A stretch of DNA of 64,000 bases from Halomonas sp. 328 (GCF_015645095.1 NZ_JADOTW010000015.1:1-64000), one strand, 5' to 3'; positions 35,732 to 44,960 are shown, counted from the stretch's first letter. Numbers and translations are program-made. The notes: a model not told the origin generated them from the letters alone.

Positions 35732-36817
35732 ATGTCCGGCAATACCTTCGGTAAGCTGTTCACCGTGACCACCTTCGGCGAGAGCCATGGCCCGGCGCTG
35801 GGCGCCATCGTCGATGGCTGCCCGCCGGGGGTGCCGCTCTGCGAGGCGGACCTGCAGCGCGACCTGGATCGTCGCCGTCCGGGCACCTCCCGGCACACCA
35901 CCCAGCGCCGCGAGCCCGACCGGGTGAAGATTCTCTCCGGGGTCTTCGAGGGCGTCACCACCGGCACCTCGATCGGCCTGCTGATCGAGAACACCGACCA
36001 GCGCTCCAAGGACTACTCCAATATCAAGGAGCAGTTCCGCCCGGCCCACGCCGACTACAGCTACCACCACAAGTACGGTCGCCGCGACTACCGGGGCGGC
36101 GGGCGCTCCAGCGCCCGGGAGACCGCCATGCGGGTGGCCGCCGGGGCCATCGCCAAGCAGTACCTGGCCGCCCAGGGCATCACCATTCGCGGCTACATGA
36201 GCCAGCTCGGGCCCCTCGCCATCGACTTCAAGAGCTGGGAAGCGGTGGAGCAGAACGCCTTCTTCTGCCCCGACCCGGAGCGGGTACCCGAGCTCGAGGC
36301 CTATATGGATCAGCTGCGCCGCGACCAGGACTCGGTGGGGGCGAAGATCAGCGTGGTGGCCGAGGGGCTGCCACCGGGGCTCGGCGAGCCGGTCTTCGAT
36401 CGCCTGGACGCCGACCTGGCCCATGGGCTGATGAGCATCAATGCGGTGAAGGGCGTGGAGATCGGCGACGGCTTCGCCGCGGTCAGCCAGCGGGGCAGCG
36501 AGCACCGGGACGAGATGACCCCGGAGGGCTTCCTCTCCAACCACGCCGGGGGCGTGCTGGGCGGGATCTCCTCGGGACAGCCGTTGATCGCCCACCTGGC
36601 CCTGAAGCCCACCTCCAGCATCACCACGCCGGGGCGCTCCATCGATGTCCACGGCAACCCGGTGGAGGTGGTCACCAAGGGGCGCCACGATCCCTGCGTC
36701 GGCATTCGTGCCACCCCCATCGCCGAGGCGATGATGGCGCTGACCCTGATGGATCACTGGCTGCGCCATCGCGCCCAGAACGCCGAGGTTCGCGTCGAGA
36801 CGCCGGTGCTGCGTTAA
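35732..36817 (+). CDS. aroC: Chorismate synthase
   Basis: A 361-residue enzyme with the family signatures [36 protein letters not shown] and [26 protein letters not shown], the latter with the FMN- and EPSP-binding basic residues. It converts 5-enolpyruvylshikimate-3-phosphate to chorismate using reduced FMN. GAGGAG precedes the ATG. It closes the prmB-aroC operon; a dispersed repeat and a terminator follow it. Confidence 0.98.
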   Translation: MSGNTFGKLFTVTTFGESHGPALGAIVDGCPPGVPLCEADLQRDLDRRRPGTSRHTTQRREPDRVKILSGVFEGVTTGTSIGLLIENTDQRSKDYSNIKEQFRPAHADYSYHHKYGRRDYRGGGRSSARETAMRVAAGAIAKQYLAAQGITIRGYMSQLGPLAIDFKSWEAVEQNAFFCPDPERVPELEAYMDQLRRDQDSVGAKISVVAEGLPPGLGEPVFDRLDADLAHGLMSINAVKGVEIGDGFAAVSQRGSEHRDEMTPEGFLSNHAGGVLGGISSGQPLIAHLALKPTSSITTPGRSIDVHGNPVEVVTKGRHDPCVGIRATPIAEAMMALTLMDHWLRHRAQNAEVRVETPVLR

Positions 36818-36858
36818 CCCCCACCTTTCTCATCAAGGGGAGAGGTGCGAATGGGCAA

Positions 36859-36970
36859 GGGGCGCTGGGGGCAGGATGGAGCGGAGCGTCTTTTTCATGG
36901 ACGAAAAAGTCGAGCGCCCAGGGAGGGGCTCACAGCGTCTCCGCGACGGCCTGCCCCCGGGGTAGCCCCG
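36859..36970 (+). repeat. Dispersed palindromic element, full copy A
   Basis: A 112-base intergenic element. It begins GGGGCGCTGGGGGCAGG and ends CCTGCCCCCGGGGTAGCCCC, so GGGGGCAGG (36867-36875) and CCTGCCCCC (36950-36958) are perfect inverted repeats near its ends. The segment GCGCCCAGGGAGGGG at 36914 is shared with copy B (46188-46297, opposite strand). A central CTTTTTC/GAAAAAG hairpin is unique to this copy. Confidence 0.8.
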
Positions 36971-37007
36971 ACCCTCCAGGCGTGATGATGTCTCTTGTGT
37001 CCCCGAG

Positions 37008-37032
37008 GGCGACCGCTAGACGGTCGCCTTTT
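37008..37032 (+). terminator. Intrinsic terminator upstream of DUF6489-like gene
   Basis: GGCGACCG (37008-37015), loop CTAGA, CGGTCGCC (37021-37028), TTTT. It is placed to end transcripts from aroC. Confidence 0.8.
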
Positions 37033-37081
37033 GCGTGATGGCGGCGCTAGACTGGGAAGACCACTCCCAGCGAGGCACGCC

Positions 37082-37531
37082 ATGAAGATTCATATCGAGT
37101 TCGACCTGACCCCCGCCGAGTTCCGCCAGGCCCTGGGCCTGCCCGATGTGGAGGCCTACCACCAGGCCGTGCTGGAGCGCATCAAGCAGCAGATGGAGGC
37201 CGGCGTCGAAGGCTATGATCCCCTCAGCCTGCTGCAACCCTTCCTCGATAACCCCTTGATGCCCGAGGCCTTCAAGCACGCCTTCCAGGGCCAGAAGGGC
37301 GCAGCCGGCCAGGGGAGCGGCTGGGAGCAGGGGCTGGCCGGTTTCGGTCACTACCAGCAAATGCTGATGGAGATGCTGCGCAAGGCCGCCTCCCAGGCCG
37401 GCAGCGCCGCACCCCACGCCGAGCCGCCGCCGGAATCTCCGGCCGGAAACGGTCCTGACCCCCAGGGCGGTGGCGACAAGGCGCCCAAGGGCAGCGCCAG
37501 CGCCGCCAGCGCTCGCCGCCGTCAGGGGTAG
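37082..37531 (+). CDS. DUF6489-like protein next to the PHA locus
   Basis: A 149-residue protein. It opens MKIHIEFDLTPAEFRQALGLPDVEAY, then LERIKQQMEAGVEGYDPLSLLQPFL, which resembles the small uncharacterised DUF6489 proteins. The C-terminal ~45 residues are Pro/Gly/Ala-rich and end in RRR, so they are probably disordered. Its place just before a phasin and phaC suggests a PHA-granule role, but this is inference only. The family assignment is from memory of its N-terminal motif. Confidence 0.7.
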   Translation: MKIHIEFDLTPAEFRQALGLPDVEAYHQAVLERIKQQMEAGVEGYDPLSLLQPFLDNPLMPEAFKHAFQGQKGAAGQGSGWEQGLAGFGHYQQMLMEMLRKAASQAGSAAPHAEPPPESPAGNGPDPQGGGDKAPKGSASAASARRRQG

Positions 37532-37641
37532 GAGACCACGGTTGCAAGGCGCGGCGCCTCGGACTACTCTGTCAGTGGCTTGTTGTGCAGTGCAGCAAGC
37601 GCCATGATCGCGCCCTTCACGGTGACGAAAGGAGTCTCGTT

Positions 37642-37998
37642 ATGCAGGATCCGCTGTCCTCTCTCCCGGCCCCCCTGGCCGAGTCCCTCGCCTCCCTGAG
37701 TGCCCTGCAACGGCAGTCCCTGACCCGCTACGGCCAACTGGCCCAGGAGTCGTTCCAGGCCCTGACCGAGGCCGACTCCGCCGAGGCCCTGGCGGCTCGT
37801 CCCTGGCAGCTGGCCCAGCGAGTCCAGCACCAGTGGGTCGAGGATGCCCAGGCCCTGGGGGCCTGGGGAAACCAGTGTCAGCGGGCCTGGTTCGATGCCC
37901 TGGGCGAGGGCGCCGTCGCTCCCCGGACACCAGCCTCGCGGCAGGCCGCCGAGGGGCCCGCCCGGGCCACCAGCCGCGCCGCCCGGACCGCCAAGTAA
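37642..37998 (+). CDS. Phasin-like protein
   Basis: A 118-residue, mainly helical protein with an amphipathic central region (SLSALQRQSLTRYGQLAQESFQALTEAD) and an Ala/Arg-rich tail. The composition and length suit phasins, which coat polyhydroxyalkanoate granules. Its location 31 bases before phaC supports the call. AAAGGAG is eight bases upstream of the ATG, which fixes the start. Confidence 0.75.
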   Translation: MQDPLSSLPAPLAESLASLSALQRQSLTRYGQLAQESFQALTEADSAEALAARPWQLAQRVQHQWVEDAQALGAWGNQCQRAWFDALGEGAVAPRTPASRQAAEGPARATSRAARTAK

Positions 37999-38029
37999 TT
38001 TCCGTCGAGACACTAACAAGGAGTCGGGG

Positions 38030-39859
38030 ATGCAGTCAGACCAGAATGCCAGTGCCCAAGCGTGGGATGGCTGGAGCGAGCAGCTCGAGCGCATCGGCCA
38101 GGAGTACCAGGCGGTGCTCCAGGACCTGATGGCCCGGGCGGCCCCCAGCGAGGCCGCCAAGCAGGTCCAGGAAGACATGCGCGAGACCTTCCGCGCCGGC
38201 CTGGAGGCGCTGATGCGCGACCCCCAGGCGCTCTATGGTGCCCAGTGGCAGTTGATGCAGGATCAGTGGCAGCTCTGGCAACACAACCTGCGTCTGCTGG
38301 CCGGCGAAGAGGTCGAGCCGCTGGTCGCCCCGGCCAAGCATGACCGCCGCTTCAAGGACGAGGCCTGGCACCAGGAGCCCTTCTACCGGGCGCTGATGGA
38401 GCAGTACCTGCTCTTTTCCCGCCAGGTGGAGCAGCTGGTGCAGGGCCTCGACGGCCTGCCGCCCCAGCAGCAGCGCAACCTGGAGTTCTATGCCCGCCAG
38501 TACGTCAGCGCCGTGGCGCCGAGCAACTTCGTCACCACCAACCCCGAGGTGATGCGCCTGACCCTGGAGACCCAGGGCGAGAACCTGGTGGAGGGGCTGG
38601 CGCGGTTGCGCGAGGACCTGGCCAACTCGGCGGAAGGCATCAACGTGGCCATGACCGACCGGGAGGCCTTCCGCATCGGCGAGAACGTGGCGGTGACCCC
38701 GGGCTCGGTGGTCTACGAGAACGAGCTGATTCAACTGATCCAGTACACGCCCACCACCGAGACGGCGTTCAAGACGCCGCTGCTGGTGGTACCGCCCTGG
38801 ATCAACAAGTACTACATCCTCGACCTTCGCGAGGACAACTCCCTGGTCAAGTGGCTGGTGGATCAGGGCCATACGGTGTTCCTGATCTCCTGGCGCAACC
38901 CGGGCCCGGCCCAGCGCGACCTGACCTGGGCCGACTACATGCAGCTGGGCCCCATCGCCAGCATGGAGGCCATCGAGTCGGCCTGCGGCGAAAAGTCGGT
39001 GAACCTGCTCAGCTACTGCATCGGCGGCACCCTGACCGCCTCCACCGTGGCCTACCTGACCAGCACCCGTCGCGGGCGCAAGGTCAAGTCGGTGACCTAC
39101 ATGGCCACCCTGCAGGACTTCAGCGACCCCGGCGAGATCGGCGTTTTCCTCAACGATACCGTGCTCTCCGGCATCGAGTGCCAGCTGGAGGCGGATGGCT
39201 ACCTGGATGGCCGGGTGATGGCCTTCTCCTTCAACCTGCTGCGGGAGAACGACCTCTTCTGGTCCTTCTATGTCAGCAACTACCTGAAGGGGGAGCAGCC
39301 GGCGGCCTTCGACCTGCTCTACTGGAACACCGACGGCACCAACCTGCCGGCGGCCACCCACGGCTGGTACCTGCGCCATATGTACATGGAGAACCGGCTG
39401 ATCGAGCCCGGTGGCATCGAGCTGGATGGGGTCAAGATCGACCTGCGCAAGATCTCCACCCCCAGCTACTTCGTCTCCACCCGGGAAGACCATATCGCCA
39501 AGTGGCAGAGCACCTATGGCGGCACCCAGCTGCCCAAGGGGCCGGTGACCTTCGTGCTGGGCGGCTCCGGGCATATCGCCGGGATCGTCAATCCGCCCCA
39601 CAAGAACAAGTACGGCTACTGGACCAATGCCGAGCTGCCCGCCTCGCCGGAGGCCTGGCTGGAGGACGCCAGCTTCAACGAGGGGTCCTGGTGGCCCCAC
39701 TGGCAGGCCTGGATGATCGACAACGGCTATGTGGATGCCGACAAGCGGGTCCCCGCCCGCCAGCCCGGCGAGGGCGAGCTGGATATCCTCGAACCGGCCC
39801 CGGGGCGCTATGTGCGCCAGACCATCCCCCAGGTGCTGGAAGAGCAGGGCGGCGCCTGA
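38030..39859 (+). CDS. phaC: Class I poly(3-hydroxyalkanoate) synthase
   Basis: A 609-residue synthase. The catalytic triad is visible: Cys330 in the lipase-box-like SYCIGGT, an aspartate in STREDHIAKW and a histidine in GGSGHIAGIVNPP. The N-terminal ~200 residues form the regulatory/dimerisation domain (MQSDQNASAQAWDGWSEQ...). It polymerises (R)-3-hydroxyacyl-CoA into storage polyester on granules. The length fits class I enzymes. GGAG lies just before the ATG, and the phasin upstream is in the same operon. Confidence 0.96.
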   Translation: MQSDQNASAQAWDGWSEQLERIGQEYQAVLQDLMARAAPSEAAKQVQEDMRETFRAGLEALMRDPQALYGAQWQLMQDQWQLWQHNLRLLAGEEVEPLVAPAKHDRRFKDEAWHQEPFYRALMEQYLLFSRQVEQLVQGLDGLPPQQQRNLEFYARQYVSAVAPSNFVTTNPEVMRLTLETQGENLVEGLARLREDLANSAEGINVAMTDREAFRIGENVAVTPGSVVYENELIQLIQYTPTTETAFKTPLLVVPPWINKYYILDLREDNSLVKWLVDQGHTVFLISWRNPGPAQRDLTWADYMQLGPIASMEAIESACGEKSVNLLSYCIGGTLTASTVAYLTSTRRGRKVKSVTYMATLQDFSDPGEIGVFLNDTVLSGIECQLEADGYLDGRVMAFSFNLLRENDLFWSFYVSNYLKGEQPAAFDLLYWNTDGTNLPAATHGWYLRHMYMENRLIEPGGIELDGVKIDLRKISTPSYFVSTREDHIAKWQSTYGGTQLPKGPVTFVLGGSGHIAGIVNPPHKNKYGYWTNAELPASPEAWLEDASFNEGSWWPHWQAWMIDNGYVDADKRVPARQPGEGELDILEPAPGRYVRQTIPQVLEEQGGA

Positions 39860-39878
39860 GCGCTCCCTGACGTGGCAA

Positions 39879-39908
39879 GACGAGGCCGCCCTTCGGGGCG
39901 GCCTCGTC
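39879..39908 (+). terminator. Terminator of the phaC operon
   Basis: GACGAGGCCGCC (39879-39890) pairs with GGCGGCCTCGTC (39897-39908) around a C(TTCG)G tetraloop, with a short T-run after. It lies 20 bases beyond the phaC stop. Confidence 0.85.
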
Positions 39909-39959
39909 GTTTGGGTGGGACATAAAAAAGGCTCTTCGCACTCTGGCGTGAATGCCGCC

Positions 39960-40074
39960 GTGGGAGCGCGGATTCCGCGCGATATCGCCCGAAGGGCGAT
40001 CCTGGCTGCGACCAGGGGCGACTTCGTCGCCCAATCGTTCGGCATAGTCGGAGCGCCGAACCGCAAACTCCCAC
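39960..40074. repeat. REP-like multi-hairpin element
   Basis: GTGGGAG at 39960-39966 and its complement CTCCCAC at 40068-40074 bracket five consecutive hairpins: GCGCGG/CCGCGC (39966-39980), ATCGCCC/GGGCGAT (39984-40000), CCTGG/CCAGG (40001-40016), GGCGAC/GTCGCC (from 40017) and GTTCGGC/GCCGAAC (40037-40061). The opening TGGGAGCGCGGATTCCGCGC is reminiscent of pseudomonad REP sequences. It is the main content, with the phaC terminator, of the 319-base gap between phaC and the stress-protein gene. Only this copy occurs in the window. Confidence 0.7.
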
Positions 40075-40178
40075 GATAGCAAGCCGGAATCATCCATGTT
40101 GTGGCTTCACGCTGATCTGCGATGAACCAAAAAAGCCAGGGGCCGCGATGGCACCCTGGCGAAACCCACGGTAGGGGG

Positions 40179-40631
40179 TTACTTGACGATCAGTACCGGG
40201 CAGGGCGCCAGTTGCGCCACCTTGTGGCTGACGCTGCCCAGCAGCAGCTCCTTGACGGTGCTCAGGCCGCGGCTGCCGATCACCAGCAGTTCCACCTCAT
40301 GCTCGGCGGCACAGCGACACAGGGCATCGGCGGCCTCGCCTTCCAGTAGCAGGCTGCGGGGGGCGAGCCCCGCGTTCTTGGCGCGCGCCTGGGCCTTGGC
40401 CAGCAGGGCCTTGCCGGCCTCCCGGGCCTCCACCTGCAACGCCTCCCGGGCCCGATGGGCCTGGCCGCCGATATCGGCCACCAGGATCGGCGCCCCGTCC
40501 CCGTAGTGGGGCACGGCGGTGGCCAGCAGCAGCTCGGCCTCGTTCAGTCGGGCCTGCTCGAGGGCGGTGGCCAGTACCGCCTCGGCGTGGCGGGAGCCAT
40601 CCAGGGCGGCGAGAATGCGACGGTAGCTCAT
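40179..40631 (-). CDS. Universal stress protein (UspA family)
   Basis: A 150-residue protein with the UspA fold. It opens [22 protein letters not shown] and has the ATP-binding signature [20 protein letters not shown] near the C-terminus (G-2x-G-9x-G-S/T type), so it is of the nucleotide-binding class. Its start overlaps the stop of the preceding permease gene by four bases. Universal stress proteins coupled to transporters often modulate them; that role here is inference. Confidence 0.92.
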   Translation of the reverse strand: MSYRRILAALDGSRHAEAVLATALEQARLNEAELLLATAVPHYGDGAPILVADIGGQAHRAREALQVEAREAGKALLAKAQARAKNAGLAPRSLLLEGEAADALCRCAAEHEVELLVIGSRGLSTVKELLLGSVSHKVAQLAPCPVLIVK

Positions 40632-42031
40632 GCGCGCTCTCCTTCGGCCGAGTAGGGAGCCTCCTGCTCCAGGGCGTCGGTGACATCCTCTTCCGCCACC
40701 GGCTCGGCGGCCTGTTCGCCCCCTCGGCCCAGCATCAGGAAGTAGAGCAGGATACCGGCGCCGATGCCCCAGGCAGGCCCCATCACCGCGGTCAGCATGC
40801 CGATGGTCAGTACCAGGCCCCGCTCGATATTGCCCTGCACCATGGCCATGGCCACATAGGCGCAGGCGAAGCCGGTCAGCACGAGGGTCACCGACAGGGC
40901 CACCGGCAGCATCGGCATGATCAGTCCCAGCACCGGCATCAAGAGCCCCAGGGGGATCGCCAGCAGATAGAAGTTGGTGGTGCCGGTGAACAGGGAGTCC
41001 ATGACGGAGCGTCCCTTCTTGTAGCGCTCGATCAGGAACACCTGCACCCCGGTCCAGATCGGGCCATGCAGCATCACCAGGGGGCCGGCGGTGACCAGCT
41101 GGGCCAGGTTGCGGATCGCCAGCACATAGTGGCTGCGGGTATGGTCGATATCGAGCTTCTCGTCGCTGCGCGCCTTGTCGGCCCCCTTGAGCAGGGTATC
41201 CGCCACCAGCAGGTCGCCGAAGGCGAGGATATAGATCATCACGCCGATGGGGATGGCGCTGACGATCACGCCCCAGGAGGGCAGGCCCACCGACCAGGGC
41301 GCCAGGGTATCCAGGGTCTCGCGCACCGGCGGCACGAAGAGGCCCCACTGGATATCGAAGCGCAGTTCGCCGCTGATCAGGCCCACCACGCCGGCGGCCA
41401 TAAAGGCGACCAGCAGGGCATTGGCGCCCACCAGCATCTTCAGGCGGGTATTGGGCAGCCGGGCGAAGGGGGTCGAGAACATCAGCGCCAGCACCACCAC
41501 CCAAGCGGTGAGCAGGGTGAAGGGCATGCTTTCCAGGCGATTGAGCTCCGACTGGAAGGCGGCCACGGCGGCGCCCATGATGATCCCCGCCTTGAGGGTG
41601 GCGGGCACCAGGCGGTTGAAGCGCTCGCCGAGCCGGGTGATGCCGAAGAACAGGAACAGGAAGGAGACCACCAGGGTCACCGCGATCATGGCGCGTATCG
41701 CCTCGGGGCCGGGGCTGAAGTCGTTGAGGAAGATGATGGTCAGGGGCAGGCCCGCGGCGATGCCGCCGGCGGAGTAGACGTCCCCGAACAGGAAGGTCTG
41801 GGCGAAGACCCAGAAGAACATCACCAGCATCACCGTCCAGGCGATCTCGAAGGAGACGCCGAAGTACTGCATCAGCAGGGGCGCGGTGGCGCCACCGGTG
41901 GCCAGCAGCAGCAGGCCGCCCTGGAACTGGGTGCTGGGGGTCAGGTCGACGTGGATCCCGGGGATGCGCAGGGTGAAGCGGCCCCACTTGATTCCCGGGT
42001 GCACGGCGCCGTGCGGGCGTTGGCTAGGCAT
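40628..42031 (-). CDS. Multi-pass permease of unassigned family (SLC23/SulP-like)
   Basis: A 467-residue membrane protein with about 12-13 hydrophobic segments and a soluble acidic C-terminal tail ([20 protein letters not shown]). No diagnostic motif allows a sure family assignment; the length and helix pattern suggest an NCS2/SLC23- or SulP-like permease. It lies 91 bases downstream of paaE on the same strand, with a coupled universal stress protein. Phenylacetate or another aromatic acid is therefore a reasonable, unproven substrate. Confidence 0.65.
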   Translation of the reverse strand: MPSQRPHGAVHPGIKWGRFTLRIPGIHVDLTPSTQFQGGLLLLATGGATAPLLMQYFGVSFEIAWTVMLVMFFWVFAQTFLFGDVYSAGGIAAGLPLTIIFLNDFSPGPEAIRAMIAVTLVVSFLFLFFGITRLGERFNRLVPATLKAGIIMGAAVAAFQSELNRLESMPFTLLTAWVVVLALMFSTPFARLPNTRLKMLVGANALLVAFMAAGVVGLISGELRFDIQWGLFVPPVRETLDTLAPWSVGLPSWGVIVSAIPIGVMIYILAFGDLLVADTLLKGADKARSDEKLDIDHTRSHYVLAIRNLAQLVTAGPLVMLHGPIWTGVQVFLIERYKKGRSVMDSLFTGTTNFYLLAIPLGLLMPVLGLIMPMLPVALSVTLVLTGFACAYVAMAMVQGNIERGLVLTIGMLTAVMGPAWGIGAGILLYFLMLGRGGEQAAEPVAEEDVTDALEQEAPYSAEGERA

Positions 42032-42102
42032 AGGGTGTCGTCAGCGTTGGGAGTGTCGTTATCGGTGGGCAGCCCCGCCCCGGGAGTGGGGCGGGGGAGT
42101 CG

Positions 42103-42130
42103 CGGCGCTTAGTGGTCGGCGCTTAGTGGT
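42103..42130. repeat. 14-bp tandem duplication at the paaE stop
   Basis: CGGCGCTTAGTGGT occurs twice in direct tandem (42103-42116 and 42117-42130). The unit covers the last two codons and stop of paaE, so the gene end is duplicated just past itself. Confidence 0.9.
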
Positions 42131-43196
42131 CGAAGTTCAGGACCACCTTGTCGCTGACCGGGAAGCACTGGCAGCTCAGCACCATGCCGGCCTCGATCTC
42201 GTAGTCTTCCAGGGCGTAGTTGGCGTCCATCTCCACCTCGCCTTCCACCACCTTGGCCAGGCAGGTGGAGCAGACCCCGGCCTTGCAGGAGTAGGGCAGG
42301 TCGGCGCCATGCTCGTTGCCGGCATCGAGGATGCTCTGGGTGTTCCTGGGCAGGTCGAACTCCAGGGTGCGGCCGTCGATCATCACCTTGATATGCGAGC
42401 TCTCGGGGGCCACCTGGCCGACGCCGGCCTGGGGGCGACGGGCGCTGGCGTTGGGGCGGGTGCCGAAGAGCTCCAGGTGGATGCGCTCGGCGGGCATCTT
42501 GTGCTCCTTGAGCACGTCCCGCACGGTCTCGGACATGGCCTGGGGGCCACACAGGAAGGCCGCGTCCAGCTCGGTCACGTCCAGCCAGCGGCTGAAAATG
42601 GTATGACACTTCTCGGCATCGATGATGCCGTTGTAGAGGTCGATGTCCTGCTCCTCGCGGTTGAAGACGTGGATCAGGTTGAGGCGCTCCATATGGCGGT
42701 TCTTCAGGTCCAGGAGCTTCTCGCGGAACATGGTGGTGGCGGTGGAGAAGTTGCCATAGAGCAGGGTGAAGCGGCTCTCCGGCTCGGTCTCCAGGGTGGT
42801 GCTGATGATCGACAGGATCGGTGTGATACCGCTACCGGCGGCTACCGCCAGGTAGTGGCCCTTGCGGCTCGGGTCCAGGGGCACGAAGAACTTGCCCTGG
42901 GGCGGCATCACTTCCAGGGTGTCGCCCACCTTCAGCGACTCGTTGGCGAAGGTAGAGAAGGCGCCGCCGGGCACCAGCTTGACCGCCACACGAATCTCGC
43001 CCTCATGGATGCCGGTGCAGATGGAGTAGGAGCGACGCACCTCCTCGCCGGCGAGTTCATGGCGCAGGGTCAGGTACTGGCCCTGGGTGAACTGGAAGGC
43101 CTCGTGGAGCGCCTCGGGAACCTCGAAGGCGATGGAGACGGCGTCACGGGTCTCGCGGCGGACTTCCTTGACGACCAGGGGGTGGAATCGGCTCAT
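42123..43196 (-). CDS. paaE: Phenylacetyl-CoA 1,2-epoxidase reductase subunit PaaE
   Basis: A 357-residue iron-sulfur flavoprotein. The N-terminal FAD-binding region contains LRHELAGEEVRRSYSIC and the NAD-binding domain AVAAGSGITPILSIIST. The C-terminal plant-type 2Fe-2S domain has CKAGVCSTCLAKVVEGEV with the cysteine pattern CxxxxCxxC plus a distal Cys in LSCQCFP. It passes electrons from NADPH to the PaaAC oxygenase. It is the last of the paaABCDE genes. ATG at 43196 starts the typical SRFHPLVVKEVRRET. Confidence 0.96.
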   Translation of the reverse strand: MSRFHPLVVKEVRRETRDAVSIAFEVPEALHEAFQFTQGQYLTLRHELAGEEVRRSYSICTGIHEGEIRVAVKLVPGGAFSTFANESLKVGDTLEVMPPQGKFFVPLDPSRKGHYLAVAAGSGITPILSIISTTLETEPESRFTLLYGNFSTATTMFREKLLDLKNRHMERLNLIHVFNREEQDIDLYNGIIDAEKCHTIFSRWLDVTELDAAFLCGPQAMSETVRDVLKEHKMPAERIHLELFGTRPNASARRPQAGVGQVAPESSHIKVMIDGRTLEFDLPRNTQSILDAGNEHGADLPYSCKAGVCSTCLAKVVEGEVEMDANYALEDYEIEAGMVLSCQCFPVSDKVVLNFDH

Positions 43197-43280
43197 AGTA
43201 ATCTCTCGTCGATCGCGTGCCGGCTTGAGGCACATGAAGTTGTCGCGGGGGCCCGGGCAGGCATCGCCCTCAGGCCGGGC

Positions 43281-43823
43281 TCATAGGCACTTGAAGTAGT
43301 CGAAGGGCTCGAGGCAGCTGCGGCACTTGTAGAGCGCCTTGCAGGCGGTGGAGCCGAACTCGCTGACCCGCTCGGTCTCGAGGCTGCCGCACTGGGGGCA
43401 GGGCACCTGGGGCTCCGGGCCCAGCAGGCTACGCTTGCTGGCGCTGCCCACCGGCGGGGCGATGCCGTAGGCGCGCAGTTTGTCGCGTCCCTCGGCGGTG
43501 ATCCAGTCGGTGGTCCAGGCCGGCGACAGGCGTCGCTCGATCCGCGGATCCGCGTAGCCGGCGGTGACCAGGGCGCGATGGATCGCCTCCTCGATCACCT
43601 CGGTGGCGGGACAGCCGGAGTAGGTGGGGGTGACGGCCACGCTCAGGCGCCCCTCCACCCAGCTCACCTCGCGCACGATGCCCAGTTCCACCACGCTGAC
43701 CGCGGGCACTTCCGGGTCGAGCACCTCCTGCAGCACCGCCATCACGGCGGCCACATCGCCCTCGGCGCCGGCCGGGGGCAGGCCCCCACGATCGCTATCG
43801 ATCAGCTGAATGGCATCGGACAT
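43281..43823 (-). CDS. paaD: Phenylacetate pathway Fe-S assembly-type protein PaaD
   Basis: A 180-residue protein. The central MIP18/DUF59 domain contains LDPEVPAVSVVELGIVREV and VTPTYSGCPATEVIEEAI. The C-terminus carries a four-cysteine metal site, VPCPQCGS and YKCRSCLEPFDYFKC. PaaD-type proteins are thought to mature the Fe or Fe-S centres of the epoxidase. It lies between paaC (17-base gap) and paaE. Confidence 0.95.
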   Translation of the reverse strand: MSDAIQLIDSDRGGLPPAGAEGDVAAVMAVLQEVLDPEVPAVSVVELGIVREVSWVEGRLSVAVTPTYSGCPATEVIEEAIHRALVTAGYADPRIERRLSPAWTTDWITAEGRDKLRAYGIAPPVGSASKRSLLGPEPQVPCPQCGSLETERVSEFGSTACKALYKCRSCLEPFDYFKCL

Positions 43824-43840
43824 CGTGAATCTCCTATTGC

Positions 43841-44635
43841 TTACCAGACGGTGGCGTCCGGGTAGGCCCGCGGCAGCGCCTGCATCTCCGCCAGCAAGAA
43901 GCCCAGGTGCTCGGTGTGGTGGCCCTGCTTGCCGCCACGGTACATCCAGGCATCGAAGGGCGGGCGGGCCAGGGTGGCCTCGTCCAGCACCTGCTCGACG
44001 GTGGCGCGCCAGCTGGCGGTGAGGGCCTCGGGGTCGGGGGCGATGCCCGCCTCGCGCATGGCCTCGTCCACCCCGTCGAACTCGGTCAGCTCGCCGGTGA
44101 AGCGCCACAGGAGCTCGATGGCCCGCTGCATGCGCGCATGGCTCTCTTCGGTGCCGTCGCCCAGGCGGCGCACCCACTCGGCGGAGCGGCGCAGGTGGTA
44201 GGTCGCCTCCTTGAGGGACTTGGCGGCAATCTCGGCGACCCGCGGATCCTTGGCCTCCACCAGGCCGGTCAGCAGGTGGTAGTGCCAGGCATCGAACAGG
44301 AACTGACGGCCGAGGGTCACGGCGAAGTCGTCATTGGGCTGCTCGACGATAAGCAGGTTGCGGAAGTCCTGGGCGTCGCGGCGGAAGGCCAGGTGGTCGG
44401 CGTCGACCTCACCCTGGCTGCCGTCGGCGCTGATCAGCTCGGCGGCATAGCCGAGCCAGTGGCGGGCCTGGCCGAAGAGGTCGAGGCCCACGTTGAGCAG
44501 CCCCATCTCCTCTTCGAGGGCCGGCGCATGGCCACACCATTCGGCGTGGCGCTGGCCGAGGATCAGGGCGTTGTCGCCGAGGCGCAGCAGGTATTCCACC
44601 AGCGCTGACTGGGACGTCTGTGACACGTTTTCCAT
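43841..44635 (-). CDS. paaC: Phenylacetyl-CoA 1,2-epoxidase structural subunit PaaC
   Basis: A 264-residue ferritin-like helical protein (LVEYLLRLGDNALILGQRHAEWCGHAPALEEE; LFDAWHYHLLTGL). PaaC pairs with PaaA and stabilises it but does not hold the productive di-iron site itself. ATG at 44635 is preferred over an upstream in-frame GTG at 44644 because AAGGGG is correctly spaced from it. It is the third gene of paaABCDE. Confidence 0.96.
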   Translation of the reverse strand: MENVSQTSQSALVEYLLRLGDNALILGQRHAEWCGHAPALEEEMGLLNVGLDLFGQARHWLGYAAELISADGSQGEVDADHLAFRRDAQDFRNLLIVEQPNDDFAVTLGRQFLFDAWHYHLLTGLVEAKDPRVAEIAAKSLKEATYHLRRSAEWVRRLGDGTEESHARMQRAIELLWRFTGELTEFDGVDEAMREAGIAPDPEALTASWRATVEQVLDEATLARPPFDAWMYRGGKQGHHTEHLGFLLAEMQALPRAYPDATVW

Positions 44636-44647
44636 GATTCCCACCCC

Positions 44648-44929
44648 TTACATGTGGCCGACTTCGTCCGGCAGCTCGTAGAAGGAGGCGTGGCGGTAGA
44701 CCTTGTCCTGGGACGGGTCGAACAGCGGCTCCTTCTCGTCCGGGGCGGAGGCGGTGATCTCCTTGGCGGGCACCACCCAGATGCTGACGCCTTCGTTGCG
44801 GCGAGTGTAGAGCTCGCGGGCATTTTCCAGGGCCATGCGGCGATCCGCGGCATGCACGCTACCCACGTGCTTGTGGCTCAGGCCGTGCTTGCTGCGCACG
44901 AAGACTTCGTAAAGGGGCCAATCTGCCAT
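44648..44929 (-). CDS. paaB: Phenylacetyl-CoA 1,2-epoxidase subunit PaaB
   Basis: A 93-residue protein with the PaaB pattern LYEVFVRSKHGLSHKHVGSVHAAD and MALENARELYTRRNEGVSIWVVP. It bridges PaaAC heterodimers in the epoxidase complex. The start at 44929 (MADWPLYE) is set by AAGAGG eight bases upstream; the ATG at 44935 would be too close to that site. Confidence 0.97.
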   Translation of the reverse strand: MADWPLYEVFVRSKHGLSHKHVGSVHAADRRMALENARELYTRRNEGVSIWVVPAKEITASAPDEKEPLFDPSQDKVYRHASFYELPDEVGHM

Positions 44930-44960
44930 GGTCATATCCTCTTGAATTCGGGGGTGGCTA

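Noticed and set aside
40179-41987. A 602-codon frame covering the permease region and the universal stress protein as one fusion.
   Set aside because: The upstream part is an out-of-frame shadow of the permease. The stress protein starts at its own ATG (40631) and has normal family length.
43281-44177. PaaD as a 298-residue protein with a long N-terminal extension.
   Set aside because: The extension is an out-of-frame shadow of paaC. The ATG at 43823 gives a normal PaaD.
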